From Spartobacteria bacterium (GTDB taxonomy: Bacteria > Verrucomicrobiota > Verrucomicrobiia > Chthoniobacterales > UBA10450), in contig PLCN01000019.1 in NCBI GenBank assembly GCA_003134785.1, forward strand, positions 124,001 to 188,000: a stretch of DNA of 64,000 nt. Reading direction: 5' to 3'. The position numbers and the translations under genes were made by a program. This document shows positions 8,116 through 16,815 of this stretch, piece after piece; the stretch's first letter is position 1; the number at the start of each line of letters is the position of its first letter. The notes under the pieces were generated by a model, which had not been told where the DNA came from, ran no database searches, and saw only the letters and a list, made by a program, of their open reading frames with translations.

Positions 8116-8982
8116 TCAATCAGCCGGAGGCTTGGTCCGGGAGTTTTCGAATTCGACCGATTGCAATTCGCCGAAGACGGAGCCGACGAAGACTTGCGCT
8201 TCTATTTTCAGCAGGAGCCGATCCGGATCGTCGGACAACCAGACGGTGGCGCGCCGGAATTTCCGGTGCGGCTCGAGCTCGCGATTTTTCCCGATCTTGC
8301 TCAACTGCAAGTCGAGTTTGATTGCGTTGTACGTTCCCGTCGGGACAGAGAGACGCTCGCGGCCCACGACCGTAACGGTCGCCAGATACGCGGAGGTTTG
8401 CGGATAGACGACCACACGCTGGATATTGCGTTCCTGAAGCGGCTGACTGCGCAAGTAGAGCAAGGCCGAGAGCAAATCGAAAAGACGCGGCGAATCGAAG
8501 TGCCGAATTTTTGGCCCGGGGGTTTTGGCCGGCGTCTCGGTTTCTTTCGAAGTCACGCCGTTCGACTCGAAGGACAAATTCGTCATCGTCTTTTTGCTTC
8601 GGACATTTTCGATCTGCCTCACTTCGAGCGGATGCAAGCTGTCGGCATCGACGGTCGAGGTGTAAGTGGCGTCGAACTTCCACAGCGTTCGGACGAGCCC
8701 GATGGTGTGAACACTGCCGTCGAGTTGGAACCGATCGGCCGATGGCTTCGTAAAACGCACGTCGGCCGTGGCGCCGGGAAATCCGCTCCAGCCGAAACCG
8801 TATTTCGCATGCATCGGTCGCGGACCGGGAAACGTCGGCGGCGAGGATGCGGTGACGGTATCCTCCCATTTCGCGCCCAAGACTGTGGACGCAGAGAGCA
8901 GCGCGAGCGCAAATAGGAGCTCCCATCGCCGGCCTGAGAATTCTCTAAAGCGCCGGTCCAATTTCCAAAACGCGGGGGTCAT
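8116..8982 (-). CDS. Secreted DUF3108-like protein
   Basis: 288 residues from the ATG at 8982 (MTPAFWKLDRRF); a longer frame extends to 9180 but would run into skp coding sequence. A signal or anchor helix lies near 20-34 (LLFALALLSASTVLG). The body has the pattern of DUF3108 proteins: KYGFGWSGFPGATADVRF at the start, a VDADSLHPLEVRQ segment, a LLSALLYLRSQPL helix, and a C-terminal ATVWLSDDPDRLLLKIEAQ strand pair. The family is periplasmic and of unknown biochemical role, often linked to cell-envelope genes. It is followed on the same strand upstream by skp and bamA, so it may belong to that envelope group. Confidence 0.75.
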   Translation of the reverse strand: MTPAFWKLDRRFREFSGRRWELLFALALLSASTVLGAKWEDTVTASSPPTFPGPRPMHAKYGFGWSGFPGATADVRFTKPSADRFQLDGSVHTIGLVRTLWKFDATYTSTVDADSLHPLEVRQIENVRSKKTMTNLSFESNGVTSKETETPAKTPGPKIRHFDSPRLFDLLSALLYLRSQPLQERNIQRVVVYPQTSAYLATVTVVGRERLSVPTGTYNAIKLDLQLSKIGKNRELEPHRKFRRATVWLSDDPDRLLLKIEAQVFVGSVFGELQSVEFENSRTKPPAD

Positions 8983-9061
8983 AAAAAAGCAGAGGGACCG
9001 CCGCGGAAAAGCGCGGAGAGGCCGCGCGCACCTTTTACTCCCGAAAAGCAGGCCGGACCCG

Positions 9062-9712
9062 TTAAGGCTTGGGTGTGCTTTTTGGACTCGTCGCAGGCGC
9101 ACCTGCCGCGGGAGGCCCAGGCTTATCAGTCGTCGTTTTGACGCCGCCCGCACCTTTATTGAGAGCGGCGATAACGTCATTCGTAAAATCCGCGCTGTCC
9201 TTCGAATAAATGAGAATGGGCACGCCGCTCATGCTGGCGCCGGATTTATCGAAAACAAATTCCATTCCGTTGGTCTTAACTCGCTCCATTACGATGTCGG
9301 TAATCTCTTTCACCAGGCCTTCGAGCATGCGCTTCATTTGCTCCTGCAATTGCCGCTCGCGCGTTTGACGAAACTCGTTGATCTCGCGCTCCATGTTTTT
9401 GATGTTCGCGATCTTCTCATCCCGCTCCTTCGCCTTGGTCGTTTTCGCGTCCGCGCTCAACGCCGGAGCATCGAGCTGCTGATTGAGCTTGTTGATTTCA
9501 TCGAGCGCTTTTTTGTATGCCTCCGCGCGATCGTCGTATTCTTTCTTGGCCGCGTCTCGCGCATCGTTGATTTTCTTCTCGGCGTCCTTCGTCTTGTTGT
9601 ATTCCTTGAAGGCGCGATTCATATCGACCGTGCCGACTTTGGCGCCCTGAGCGAAGCCTGCGGCGGGAAATGCCAGACTGGCGGCCAAGGCGAGAAGAAG
9701 AAATTTTTTCAT
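9062..9712 (-). CDS. skp: OmpH/Skp family periplasmic chaperone
   Basis: 216 residues. The signal peptide MKKFLLLALAASLAFPAAGFAQ is followed by the OmpH opening KVGTVDMNRAFKEYNKTKD. The middle is a long charged coiled coil (residues about 45-140) and the domain closes with VFDKSGASMSGVPILIYSK, as in family members. A Pro/Ala/Thr-rich tail of about 35 residues is extra compared with E. coli Skp. Skp holds unfolded outer-membrane proteins in the periplasm. The gene lies directly downstream of bamA on the same strand, the classic arrangement. Confidence 0.92.
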   Translation of the reverse strand: MKKFLLLALAASLAFPAAGFAQGAKVGTVDMNRAFKEYNKTKDAEKKINDARDAAKKEYDDRAEAYKKALDEINKLNQQLDAPALSADAKTTKAKERDEKIANIKNMEREINEFRQTRERQLQEQMKRMLEGLVKEITDIVMERVKTNGMEFVFDKSGASMSGVPILIYSKDSADFTNDVIAALNKGAGGVKTTTDKPGPPAAGAPATSPKSTPKP

Positions 9713-9769
9713 AAAGCGAGGTAAAAGAGGTTAGTGGAAAGGGGTTAGACCGCGACGGATGTTATCCGT

Positions 9770-12103
9770 TCAAAATTGATAACCGACGTTGAAATTGAAT
9801 TTTCCGCCGCCTTGGAGCCGATCTTTTTCCAACGGAATTCCGTAATCGATCCGGATCGGCCCGATCGGCAAATCCAGTCGAAGACCGACACCAAAATCGG
9901 AGACGAGGTGACTCGTGCTGAAGTCCCATGGACCCTCATTCACAAAGCCCGTATCGTAAAAAATCGCCGCGCGCGCCTTCTCGATGATCGGCACGGTGTA
10001 TTCGACGGTGAGCTGCGCACTGGACTGTCCGCCTAACGGCTCGCCGTTAATGTCGCGCGGGCTGACGTCGCGAAAATTGAAACCGCGCAAATCGTTCGAG
10101 CCGCCGAGAAAGAGCCGATCGAAAATTCGAACGCGATCGCCGCTGCCCCAGGTATCGACCGTCGCGACGTCACCGCTGATGGCGAGGATTGTGTCCTTCG
10201 GGAGGTGAAAATATTGCCGCGCCTCGAGATTCAACCCGTAAATCTGGGTGTCGCCGCCGAGAAACCCACCGGCAACGAAAGGCGTCAGTGTAACCCTCTG
10301 CCCGCGCCTGCTCAAAAATGGATTATCGCGTGTGTCATAGGTAAGACTCGAGGTGAGCTGGCTCTTCACGACCTTTCCTTCCTCGATCAGGATCGCATTC
10401 GAGGCGTTGTTCGCCACATTGAACAACTCGGAATCCTCGAGTCGATACTGGAGACTCGCCGACATGAAAGCGCCGATCGGCTTACGTGTGTCAATCGAGA
10501 AACCGTAATTTCGCTGCGAGTAAATGGAACTGAGGAAATCCGCTTCCCGGTAATAAACTTCACCGCCGAGCGACAGACGCCGATCGAGGAAATACGGCTC
10601 CGTCAGCGACACCACGATATCCTTCCGTTGCGCGCCGAACTGGACGCGGGCGCGAAATTTTTGCCCCGCCCCAGTGAAGCTCGGCCAGTTCATAATATCG
10701 AAATTGCCTTGGGTCAGTTCGACAAATCCGACGATATTTTCGACCGTGCTGTAGCCGGCGCCGAAGTTCAGCGAGCCGGTGCGCTTTTCCTCCACCTGGA
10801 CGATAAGATCTTTGCGACTCGCCACTCCAGTATCCTCAGGAAAAGTTTCGACCTTCGAGAAGTAGCCCAAATTATCGAGCCGCTTCTTGGTCGTTTCGAC
10901 CCGGACGCTGTTAAAAATATCTCCCGGCGCGATTAGCACTTCACGCCGGATCACTTTGTCTCTCGTTCGGGTGTTTCCGACGATGGTGATTCGCTGAACG
11001 AAAGAAGGAGTCCCCTCCTCGATCGTGTATTTGACGTCGATCCGGGCCGGTCCCGCCGGGACACCCTGCGGCACGACGTTCAGATCGACATAGCCGCCGC
11101 TTCCGTAGGCATCGGCCAGTTTCTTCGCGTCGTCCCGAATCTGTTTCGGCGAGTAGACGTCGCCCTCTTTCATTTTGAGCAGAAGGCGAATCTTCTGTTC
11201 GTTCGCGACTTTGTTTCCGGTGATCGTGAGCTTGCCGACGCGATACTGAATGCCTTCCGAGAGCACGACCACGATGGTCATCTTGCCGTTGTGCCGCTCG
11301 CGGCGCACTTCTTTGACGGCCACATCGATGTATCCGTGATCCTGATACCATTCCCGAATGGAATTGGTGTCCTGCTCCAACTGCGTCTCATCGAGCCGGC
11401 CGGATTTATCGATGAACGAATAAAGCGTCTTGCCTTTCGTTTTCATCTGCTTGCGCAAAATACGGTCGCCGAATTTCGTGTTCCCCTCGAAACGGATGGC
11501 ACTGATCGCTCCCTTGGTTCCCTCGACGATGGTGTAGATGACGCGCGACGTGCCGCGCTCTTCATTGGTGTCGACCCGGAATTTAACGTCGATGTCGGTG
11601 AAACCTTTTCCCTGATACATCTCGATGATTTTTTGCCGGGCGGTCTCGAGTTCCTGCTCACTGAGTGGACCATTGATCTTCAGGGCGATATTTTTGCGGA
11701 TTTTCTTCGCGCTGATTCTTTCAGCGCCTTCGATCTCAATTTCGTGCACCAGCGAGCGGGTCTGAATCACCACCATCACCTTGACGCCTTCACCTTCGGC
11801 TTCGCCAAAGATCCGGACGTTCTGCACCGCACCGGTGCCGTAGAGAGCGCGAATGTCTTGTTCGGCGAGAGCCTCGGAATACGGCTGACCTGGTTTAGTG
11901 CGAAGCTGCGCCAGCACGCGCTCACGCGAAATCGTTTGCGGACCGACGTATTGGATCTCGATGGACTTGACGATGGGCGGTCCCTGCGGCGGAGTGGCCT
12001 CCGGCGTCTGCGCGTAAACGGAACCGCCGCTCAGCAACGCGAAAACCATCGCGAACAGAAGCGTGAAGGCTGGTCGACGAATAAAACCTGCAAAGTGTGT
12101 CAT
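9770..12103 (-). CDS. bamA: Outer-membrane protein assembly factor BamA
   Basis: 777 residues. After a signal peptide (about 1-31), a series of five POTRA domains runs from about 45 to 430, with repeated units such as SIEIQYVGPQTISRERVLAQL, IRFEGNTKFGDRILRKQMK and TIVGNTRTRDKVIRREV. The rest is the 16-stranded barrel; near its end are the FLGGSNDLRGFNFRDVSPRD loop with the conserved RGF and the terminal strand FNFNVGYQF with the aromatic C-terminal residue. It inserts outer-membrane proteins. The downstream skp gene supports the assignment. Confidence 0.96.
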   Translation of the reverse strand: MTHFAGFIRRPAFTLLFAMVFALLSGGSVYAQTPEATPPQGPPIVKSIEIQYVGPQTISRERVLAQLRTKPGQPYSEALAEQDIRALYGTGAVQNVRIFGEAEGEGVKVMVVIQTRSLVHEIEIEGAERISAKKIRKNIALKINGPLSEQELETARQKIIEMYQGKGFTDIDVKFRVDTNEERGTSRVIYTIVEGTKGAISAIRFEGNTKFGDRILRKQMKTKGKTLYSFIDKSGRLDETQLEQDTNSIREWYQDHGYIDVAVKEVRRERHNGKMTIVVVLSEGIQYRVGKLTITGNKVANEQKIRLLLKMKEGDVYSPKQIRDDAKKLADAYGSGGYVDLNVVPQGVPAGPARIDVKYTIEEGTPSFVQRITIVGNTRTRDKVIRREVLIAPGDIFNSVRVETTKKRLDNLGYFSKVETFPEDTGVASRKDLIVQVEEKRTGSLNFGAGYSTVENIVGFVELTQGNFDIMNWPSFTGAGQKFRARVQFGAQRKDIVVSLTEPYFLDRRLSLGGEVYYREADFLSSIYSQRNYGFSIDTRKPIGAFMSASLQYRLEDSELFNVANNASNAILIEEGKVVKSQLTSSLTYDTRDNPFLSRRGQRVTLTPFVAGGFLGGDTQIYGLNLEARQYFHLPKDTILAISGDVATVDTWGSGDRVRIFDRLFLGGSNDLRGFNFRDVSPRDINGEPLGGQSSAQLTVEYTVPIIEKARAAIFYDTGFVNEGPWDFSTSHLVSDFGVGLRLDLPIGPIRIDYGIPLEKDRLQGGGKFNFNVGYQF

Positions 12104-12236
12104 AAGCTAAAATCCCCTGGCGCCATACGTAGCCGACGCGGTGGAGCGGTATTGATGGGTAAGAAGGCGGGCATCGTCAAGACGGGATTTTCCTTGGGCG
12201 CAGGGCGCGGGATGAAGAAGAACGCACCGGTCGGCG

Positions 12237-13328
12237 CTAATTCAAGAGCTGGTACCAATTATTCCTGCGCCGCGGTTCGTAGCCGGCATCGCGAATCAAG
12301 GCCTCGATTTGTGCCGCATCGAGGCGAAACGTCGTCCCGGCGCTGCTCACGACGTTCTCTTCCATCATGACGGAACCGAAGTCGTTCGCGCCGTATTTCA
12401 ACGCTACCTGCCCGATATCCGGCCCCTGCGTCACCCATGAGCTTTGGATGTTCGGAATGTTATCCAGGAAAATGCGGGCCAGCGCCTGCATCCGGAGATA
12501 TTCAGCCACGCCAGTTGGCCGGCCCACTTTCAGGACGGTGTGCTGCGGTTGAAAGGTCCAGCAGATAAACGCCGTGAAGCCGCCGCTCTTGTCCTGTTGA
12601 TCGCGGAGGCGTTGCAGATGTTCGATCCGATCCTCGATCGTCTCCACGTGGCCGAACATCATGGTCGCGCTCGAACTTAGTCCGAGCTCGTGCGCGGTCT
12701 GCATCACTTCGAGCCACGCGTCGGAATTGCATTTCAAAGGCGAGATCCGTTCGCGCACGCGATCAACCAAGATCTCCCCACCACCGCCGGGGATCGATCC
12801 GAGGCCGGCTTCTTTGAATTGCGAGATCACTTCCCGCAGCGGCATGCCGAAGAGATGCGCGAAATGCTGCAGCTCCGGCGGACTGAAACCGTGGATGTTA
12901 ATGTGCGGATATTTTTCGCGAATGTGCCGAAGCCATTCCAGGTACCAATCGAACGACAATGTCGGATGATGTCCGCCTTGCATCAGGATTTGAACACCGC
13001 CCACCGCGGAAAGTTCGTCGAGTTTTTGATCGAGCTGCTCGCGGCTGAGCACGTAGTGGTCTTCGTCTTTCTCGGTCCGATAGAACGCGCAGAACTTGCA
13101 ATACACGTTGCAGACGTTGGTGTAATTGATGTTGCGGTCGACGATGTAGGTCACGATCTCGCGGCCGCGCTCGTCGTAGCTGGCGGCTTTCGCCAACTCG
13201 CGCCGGGCGTTGGCGAGCGCGCCGAGCGCTTCCAGCGGACGCCGATACAATTCGAGCGCTTCCGCCGCGGAAATGCGTTGTCCCGCAAGCACCTTCTCAC
13301 TCAACGCATCTTTCAAAAGCGCGACCAT
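12237..13328 (-). CDS. mqnC: Cyclic dehypoxanthine futalosine synthase (radical SAM)
   Basis: 363 residues. The radical SAM cluster motif CX3CX2C is at Cys73, Cys77 and Cys80 in NYTNVCNVYCKFCAFYR, the arrangement of MqnC rather than MqnE. Further family marks are GGVQILMQGGHHP, FSPPELQHFA, SIPGGGGEILVDRVR, SATMMFGHVET and the C-terminal YGANDFGSVMMEENVVS. The enzyme closes dehypoxanthine futalosine to its cyclic form in the futalosine pathway to menaquinone, using a 4Fe-4S cluster and SAM in the cytoplasm. No other mqn gene is in the window. It is monocistronic here. Confidence 0.95.
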   Translation of the reverse strand: MVALLKDALSEKVLAGQRISAAEALELYRRPLEALGALANARRELAKAASYDERGREIVTYIVDRNINYTNVCNVYCKFCAFYRTEKDEDHYVLSREQLDQKLDELSAVGGVQILMQGGHHPTLSFDWYLEWLRHIREKYPHINIHGFSPPELQHFAHLFGMPLREVISQFKEAGLGSIPGGGGEILVDRVRERISPLKCNSDAWLEVMQTAHELGLSSSATMMFGHVETIEDRIEHLQRLRDQQDKSGGFTAFICWTFQPQHTVLKVGRPTGVAEYLRMQALARIFLDNIPNIQSSWVTQGPDIGQVALKYGANDFGSVMMEENVVSSAGTTFRLDAAQIEALIRDAGYEPRRRNNWYQLLN

Positions 13329-13723
13329 GCCGGATTGTAGCTGAATTCAACCTTCATCGCACGCATATCCTACCATTTCGCACGCACGCGAGGCGTCAGA
13401 CGGCCGGTGATTGCGTGTCATCCCGAGCCGCGCAGACGGCGAGGGACCTCGCAGTTGCAATAGGCGGCGCCGAATAAGGCCACGCCTCAGCCAACGTAAA
13501 CGCGTGATGTAACGCGGTAGCGTTTAGAGCGCTCGGCGGCGTTGAATCGTTAGGCCTTCCATCATGAGGAAGTGACTCACGCCCTCCCGCATTTGATAAT
13601 CTAAATCCGCCCTCGGAGGGACGCGCTGCCGCGCGTCCGCACATGCAGAAGCATTTCCCTCCGGGAATGCGCGCATATCGCTTTATGGTTGGCAGCGGAA
13701 AAAACAGCCTCAAGACTTCCGCC
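13329..13723. other. Intergenic region with dispersed repeats
   Basis: No gene supported. Contains a copy of the GTCATCCCGAG...GAGGGACCTCGCA repeat at 13417-13455 (also at 16579 and inverted at 16733) and a short palindrome GGGACGCGCTGCCGCGCGTCC around 13618-13638. Confidence 0.6.
13417..13455. repeat. Dispersed repeat, 'TCATCCCGAG' family, copy 1
   Basis: The unit runs GTCATCCCGAGCCGCGCAG, then ACGGCGAGGGACCTCGCAG. The same unit occurs at 16579-16615 in the same orientation and at 16733-16772 inverted. All three are intergenic. Confidence 0.7.
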
Positions 13724-14671
13724 ATGCCGCAGGCGGTTGCCATCGTAGGCGCGGGTGTTTCGGGATTGACGTGCGCCGTTGTTTTCGCCGAGCGCGGATA
13801 TCGCACTGCGATCTTCGCGGAGCAAATCGGACCCGGCACCACATCCGCCGCGGCCGCCGCCATTTGGTATCCATACGATGCTGGCCCTTCCAAGCAGACG
13901 ATCGCCTGGGCGCTGGAAACTTACGGCACGCTCGTCGATCTCGCGCGCGATGCACGCAGCGGCATTTCGATGATCGAGCAGCGAATATTTTCGCGCACCG
14001 GTGAAATCGAAATCCCGGGATGGGCACTGCCACTTGGTGCGCGAAGACTGCGCGCCGAAATCCCCGCGGCCTTCGCGTCCGGTTTTGCGCTGAAGGTTCC
14101 TCTCATGGACACCACGATCTACCTCGATTATCTCGCGCGACGCGTCGGCGACGCGGGCGGTGAGATTCACTCAGACACGCGCTTTGCAAAACTGGAAGAC
14201 GTCGACCGGTCATTCGATCTCGTCGTCAATTGCGCCGGCATCGGAGCGCGGACGCTGGTGCACGATCCCGATCTTGAACCGCATCGCGGCCAGGTCGCGA
14301 TCGTGCCAAAAATCGACCTCCCCTACGCGGTCGTTAACGACGAGGCGCCGCTCATGTACGCCATTCCGCGCGGCAACGATTGCGTCTTCGGCGGCACCAA
14401 CCAGATCAGCGATGATTCCGCAGTCGACTCGTCTGCCACTGCACGCATCGTTGCCGAATGCAGCCGCGTTCTCGAGATCAACCAACCTGACGTGCTCGCC
14501 GAACGCGTCGGTCTTCGTCCGTTTCGCCGGTCAGGTGTTCGCGTCGAGCGCGCGCAACTGCGCGACGACCGCGTGCTCATTCACAACTACGGCCACGGCG
14601 GCTCCGGTTTTACTCTATCGTGGGGCTGCGCCGAAGCAGTCGCCCGCGCCGCCGGGTTTACGACAGCTTGA
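13724..14671 (+). CDS. FAD-dependent D-amino-acid oxidase-like protein
   Basis: 315 residues from the ATG at 13724 (MPQAVAIVGAGVSGL). The upstream frame to 13643 has no signal peptide and is unlikely to be translated. The Rossmann FAD-binding motif VGAGVSGLTCAVV lies at about 6-18. AAAIWYPYDAGPS corresponds to the DAAO substrate/FAD region. LVVNCAGIGAR is the second FAD motif, and the C-terminal YGHGGSGFTLSWG is the DAAO signature closing the active site. Family members oxidise D-amino acids to keto acids, ammonia and peroxide. Substrate preference cannot be judged. Its end overlaps the convergent crystallin gene by 14 bases. Confidence 0.85.
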   Translation: MPQAVAIVGAGVSGLTCAVVFAERGYRTAIFAEQIGPGTTSAAAAAIWYPYDAGPSKQTIAWALETYGTLVDLARDARSGISMIEQRIFSRTGEIEIPGWALPLGARRLRAEIPAAFASGFALKVPLMDTTIYLDYLARRVGDAGGEIHSDTRFAKLEDVDRSFDLVVNCAGIGARTLVHDPDLEPHRGQVAIVPKIDLPYAVVNDEAPLMYAIPRGNDCVFGGTNQISDDSAVDSSATARIVAECSRVLEINQPDVLAERVGLRPFRRSGVRVERAQLRDDRVLIHNYGHGGSGFTLSWGCAEAVARAAGFTTA

Positions 14672-15074
14672 TCGCCTGAAAGGAGCTGACGACGTCGTCC
14701 GGCCCCTTGTCCTTGAAGAAGCACTCGTAAAACCCCGGCCCGAGATCCCACGAATCGCCCTTGTAATATTCGTCGCGATAAAATCGCCAGACCCCGCTCA
14801 CGATGATGAGCGAACTGATCCGGTCGTTCCAAAAATCGCCCAGAAAATGGAAGCTCAGGTTCGTGCGTGCGAAGGCACCTTTGAAACCGACGTGATCATA
14901 GACCACGACTTCCGGCATCGGAGCATCGTGCACGGTGTGTTCCTGCCCGATCTCGGTCGCGCAGGCGTGGTAACTCAGCGGACCCACTTTCCATTTCGTA
15001 TCGACTACACAGCCATTGTCTGGCGACAACTCGTAGAGAGAAGCCTTGGAATGAGATTTCTTTTTTAATGTCAT
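14658..15074 (-). CDS. Beta/gamma-crystallin family protein
   Basis: 138 residues without a clear signal peptide. Two crystallin-type Greek key motifs are visible: VVVYDHVGFKGAFARTNLS with FLGDFWNDRISSLIIVSG, then WRFYRDEYYKGDSWDLGPG with GPDDVVSSFQAIKL. The N/D-R/D-ISS segments correspond to the calcium-binding positions of microbial members. Such proteins bind Ca2+ and are stress or surface proteins. The N-terminal 50 residues include two Cys and are not part of the fold. Role unknown. Confidence 0.75.
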   Translation of the reverse strand: MTLKKKSHSKASLYELSPDNGCVVDTKWKVGPLSYHACATEIGQEHTVHDAPMPEVVVYDHVGFKGAFARTNLSFHFLGDFWNDRISSLIIVSGVWRFYRDEYYKGDSWDLGPGFYECFFKDKGPDDVVSSFQAIKLS

Positions 15075-15205
15075 AAGAGCGAAGTTGTTCTGGAATTTGA
15101 CCAGACCCCGCGCGGGATGTCGAGGAGAGATGTTAACCTTGTTCCGCTCGTGCTCCTGCTCCTGCTCGCGCTCGAAGAAAATTTGTAATGCGTGATCGCT
15201 TCTCT

Positions 15206-15328
15206 GGGGAGCGCAGGCTGCCAGCCGGCAGCTTGCCGGCTACATTGAAAATGCATGCCGTCCGGTAAGCGGACCGATTTCATCTCGGCAAGCTGCCGAG
15301 ATGTGCAGGCTGGCAGCCTGCGCTCCCC
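15206..15328. repeat. Cloverleaf-like repeat, copy 1
   Basis: Outer arms of 21 bases pair exactly (GGGGAGCGCAGGCTGCCAGC with GCTGGCAGCCTGCGCTCCCC). Three inner hairpins follow: GCCGGCAGCTTGCCGGC, GTCCGGTAAGCGGAC and ATCTCGGCAAGCTGCCGAGAT, giving a four-way junction. A second copy is at 19206-19337. It lies between a crystallin gene and glpX, both on the minus strand. Confidence 0.8.
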
Positions 15329-15364
15329 TAAAGAACCTCCCACCATGCGGTCCGGAAGCGCGAC

Positions 15365-16429
15365 TCAGATCTTGTGCTCGCGATTATCTGAGCGCAGCCG
15401 GATCGTCTTGTTTTGCAAATCGTGCGAAGCCCGGATGAAGCGCACCGTTCGGCTCTTGGCCCGCATCAGGATTGAATATGTCGTCGCGGTCGGGCCCGTC
15501 GATTTCACGCCACGCAACAGCGCGCTGTCGCTGATTCCCGTCGCGCAAAAGATGATGTTCTTGCCGTTCGCGAGATCGTCGGCAAAAAACACGCGGCCGA
15601 GATCGGCTTCGTGTCCTTCGCCGATGAGACTCTTGCGCTCCTTCTCATCGCGCGGCCACATCATGCATTGCATGTCGCCGCCGAGACATTTGATCCCCGC
15701 CGCGGCCAGCACCGCTTCCGGCGATCCACCTATCCCGAAATAAAGGTCGATCCCGCTGTCGGCAATGGACGGCGCCATGGCCGCCGCGATATCTCCATCA
15801 CTGATCATTCGCAACGACGCCCCGACTTTCCGAATTTCGGCCACGATCTCTTTGTGCCGCGGCCGATCGAGCATCGTTACGACCACATCCTGCACGCGCT
15901 TATTGAGCGCTTGCCCGACCAGAAGGAGTATCTCCTCGATCGGGCTCTCGAGCTTGATCGTATCGATGCCAGTGATCTGCATGTGCTGGACCACGCGCGG
16001 GCCGTACGACAGCTTCATCATATAGAATGAGGGAATGTCCCGCAGCGCGACCTTCACTCCTTCCTCCGGGCTCGCGGCCGCGATACAGCTGATCGAATTC
16101 GGCGCACCCTTCGAGATATTGGTCGTGCCGTCGATTGGATCGAGCGCGATATCGAACTGCGGCGAACCCGGCACCCATGTCCCGAGTTGTTCGCCTTTGA
16201 AAATCCCGGGCGCGTCATCCTTGATCCCCTCGCCGATCACGACCTCGCCGCAGATGTTCATGAGATCGAACATTCCGCGCAACGCATCGCACGCCGCCGC
16301 ATCGGCTTTTTCCTTTTCGCCGCGCCCGAGCCACGGCAACGAGTTCAGCGCTGCAACCTCAGTCGCGCGCACGAAATCGAACTCAATAATCCGCTCGATG
16401 TCGTGGTAGTCTTGCCGCCGAATTCTCAT
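15365..16429 (-). CDS. glpX: Class II fructose-1,6-bisphosphatase
   Basis: 354 residues, matching the GlpX family along its length. The opening FDFVRATEVAALNSLPWLG, the metal-binding VIGEGIKDDAPGIF, the core FDIALDPIDGTTNISKG (Asp-Pro-Ile-Asp-Gly-Thr-Thr), SDGDIAAAM and GIGGSPEAVLAAAGIKCLGG are all present. It hydrolyses fructose-1,6-bisphosphate to fructose-6-phosphate in gluconeogenesis; in some lineages it also acts on sedoheptulose bisphosphate. It stands alone, with repeat-rich DNA on both sides. Confidence 0.95.
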   Translation of the reverse strand: MRIRRQDYHDIERIIEFDFVRATEVAALNSLPWLGRGEKEKADAAACDALRGMFDLMNICGEVVIGEGIKDDAPGIFKGEQLGTWVPGSPQFDIALDPIDGTTNISKGAPNSISCIAAASPEEGVKVALRDIPSFYMMKLSYGPRVVQHMQITGIDTIKLESPIEEILLLVGQALNKRVQDVVVTMLDRPRHKEIVAEIRKVGASLRMISDGDIAAAMAPSIADSGIDLYFGIGGSPEAVLAAAGIKCLGGDMQCMMWPRDEKERKSLIGEGHEADLGRVFFADDLANGKNIIFCATGISDSALLRGVKSTGPTATTYSILMRAKSRTVRFIRASHDLQNKTIRLRSDNREHKI

Positions 16430-16815
16430 CGCGGTTTATTCTGCATCGCCGGAAGACTTCGACAAGATAACTCTGGGAGATTGAGCAAAGCGAAGGCGCT
16501 GTCATGGCCAAGCCGCTATGATAGGAGCGCGCTGTCATAGCGAGGACACTGGCATAGACCCTGTCAAAGCAAGGACGCTGTCATCCCGAGGCGCGCAGAC
16601 GGCGAGGGACCTCACAATCGCGGAATCCGCCTTCTCTTAAGCTGTCGCGTTCCACGCTGCTTCGCATCGATCTTCGCGAGAGCGCTTCAACCTTGGTCAC
16701 CGCTCAACATCTTCAGAAAAGCAGTATTGCAGTTGCGAGGTCCCTCGCCGTCTGCGCGGCTCGGGATGACAGCGGCAGAGTTCCTCTCTAATTCCGCGAA
16801 CGCGTTGCCTCCAGC
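16430..16815. other. Intergenic region with an inverted pair of dispersed repeats
   Basis: No gene supported. Shorter repeated phrases (AGGACGCTGTCAT, GCGCGCTGTCATAGCGAG) lie at 16480-16580. Two copies of the TCATCCCGAG repeat face each other at 16579-16615 and 16733-16772 across 117 bases. Confidence 0.6.
16579..16772. repeat. Inverted pair of 'TCATCCCGAG' repeats
   Basis: Left arm 16579-16615 begins CTGTCATCCCGAGGCGCGCA; right arm 16733-16772 ends CGCGGCTCGGGATGACAG. The arms are near-perfect complements over about 36 bases with the loop holding 117 bases. The composite has the shape of a short non-autonomous element between glpX and the S9 peptidase gene. Confidence 0.65.

Noticed and set aside
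15206-15328. Cloverleaf repeat considered as a tRNA or structured ncRNA gene
   Set aside because: Arm lengths (20 bases or more) and lack of tRNA consensus positions exclude tRNA, and a second copy 4 kb away favours a repeat element.
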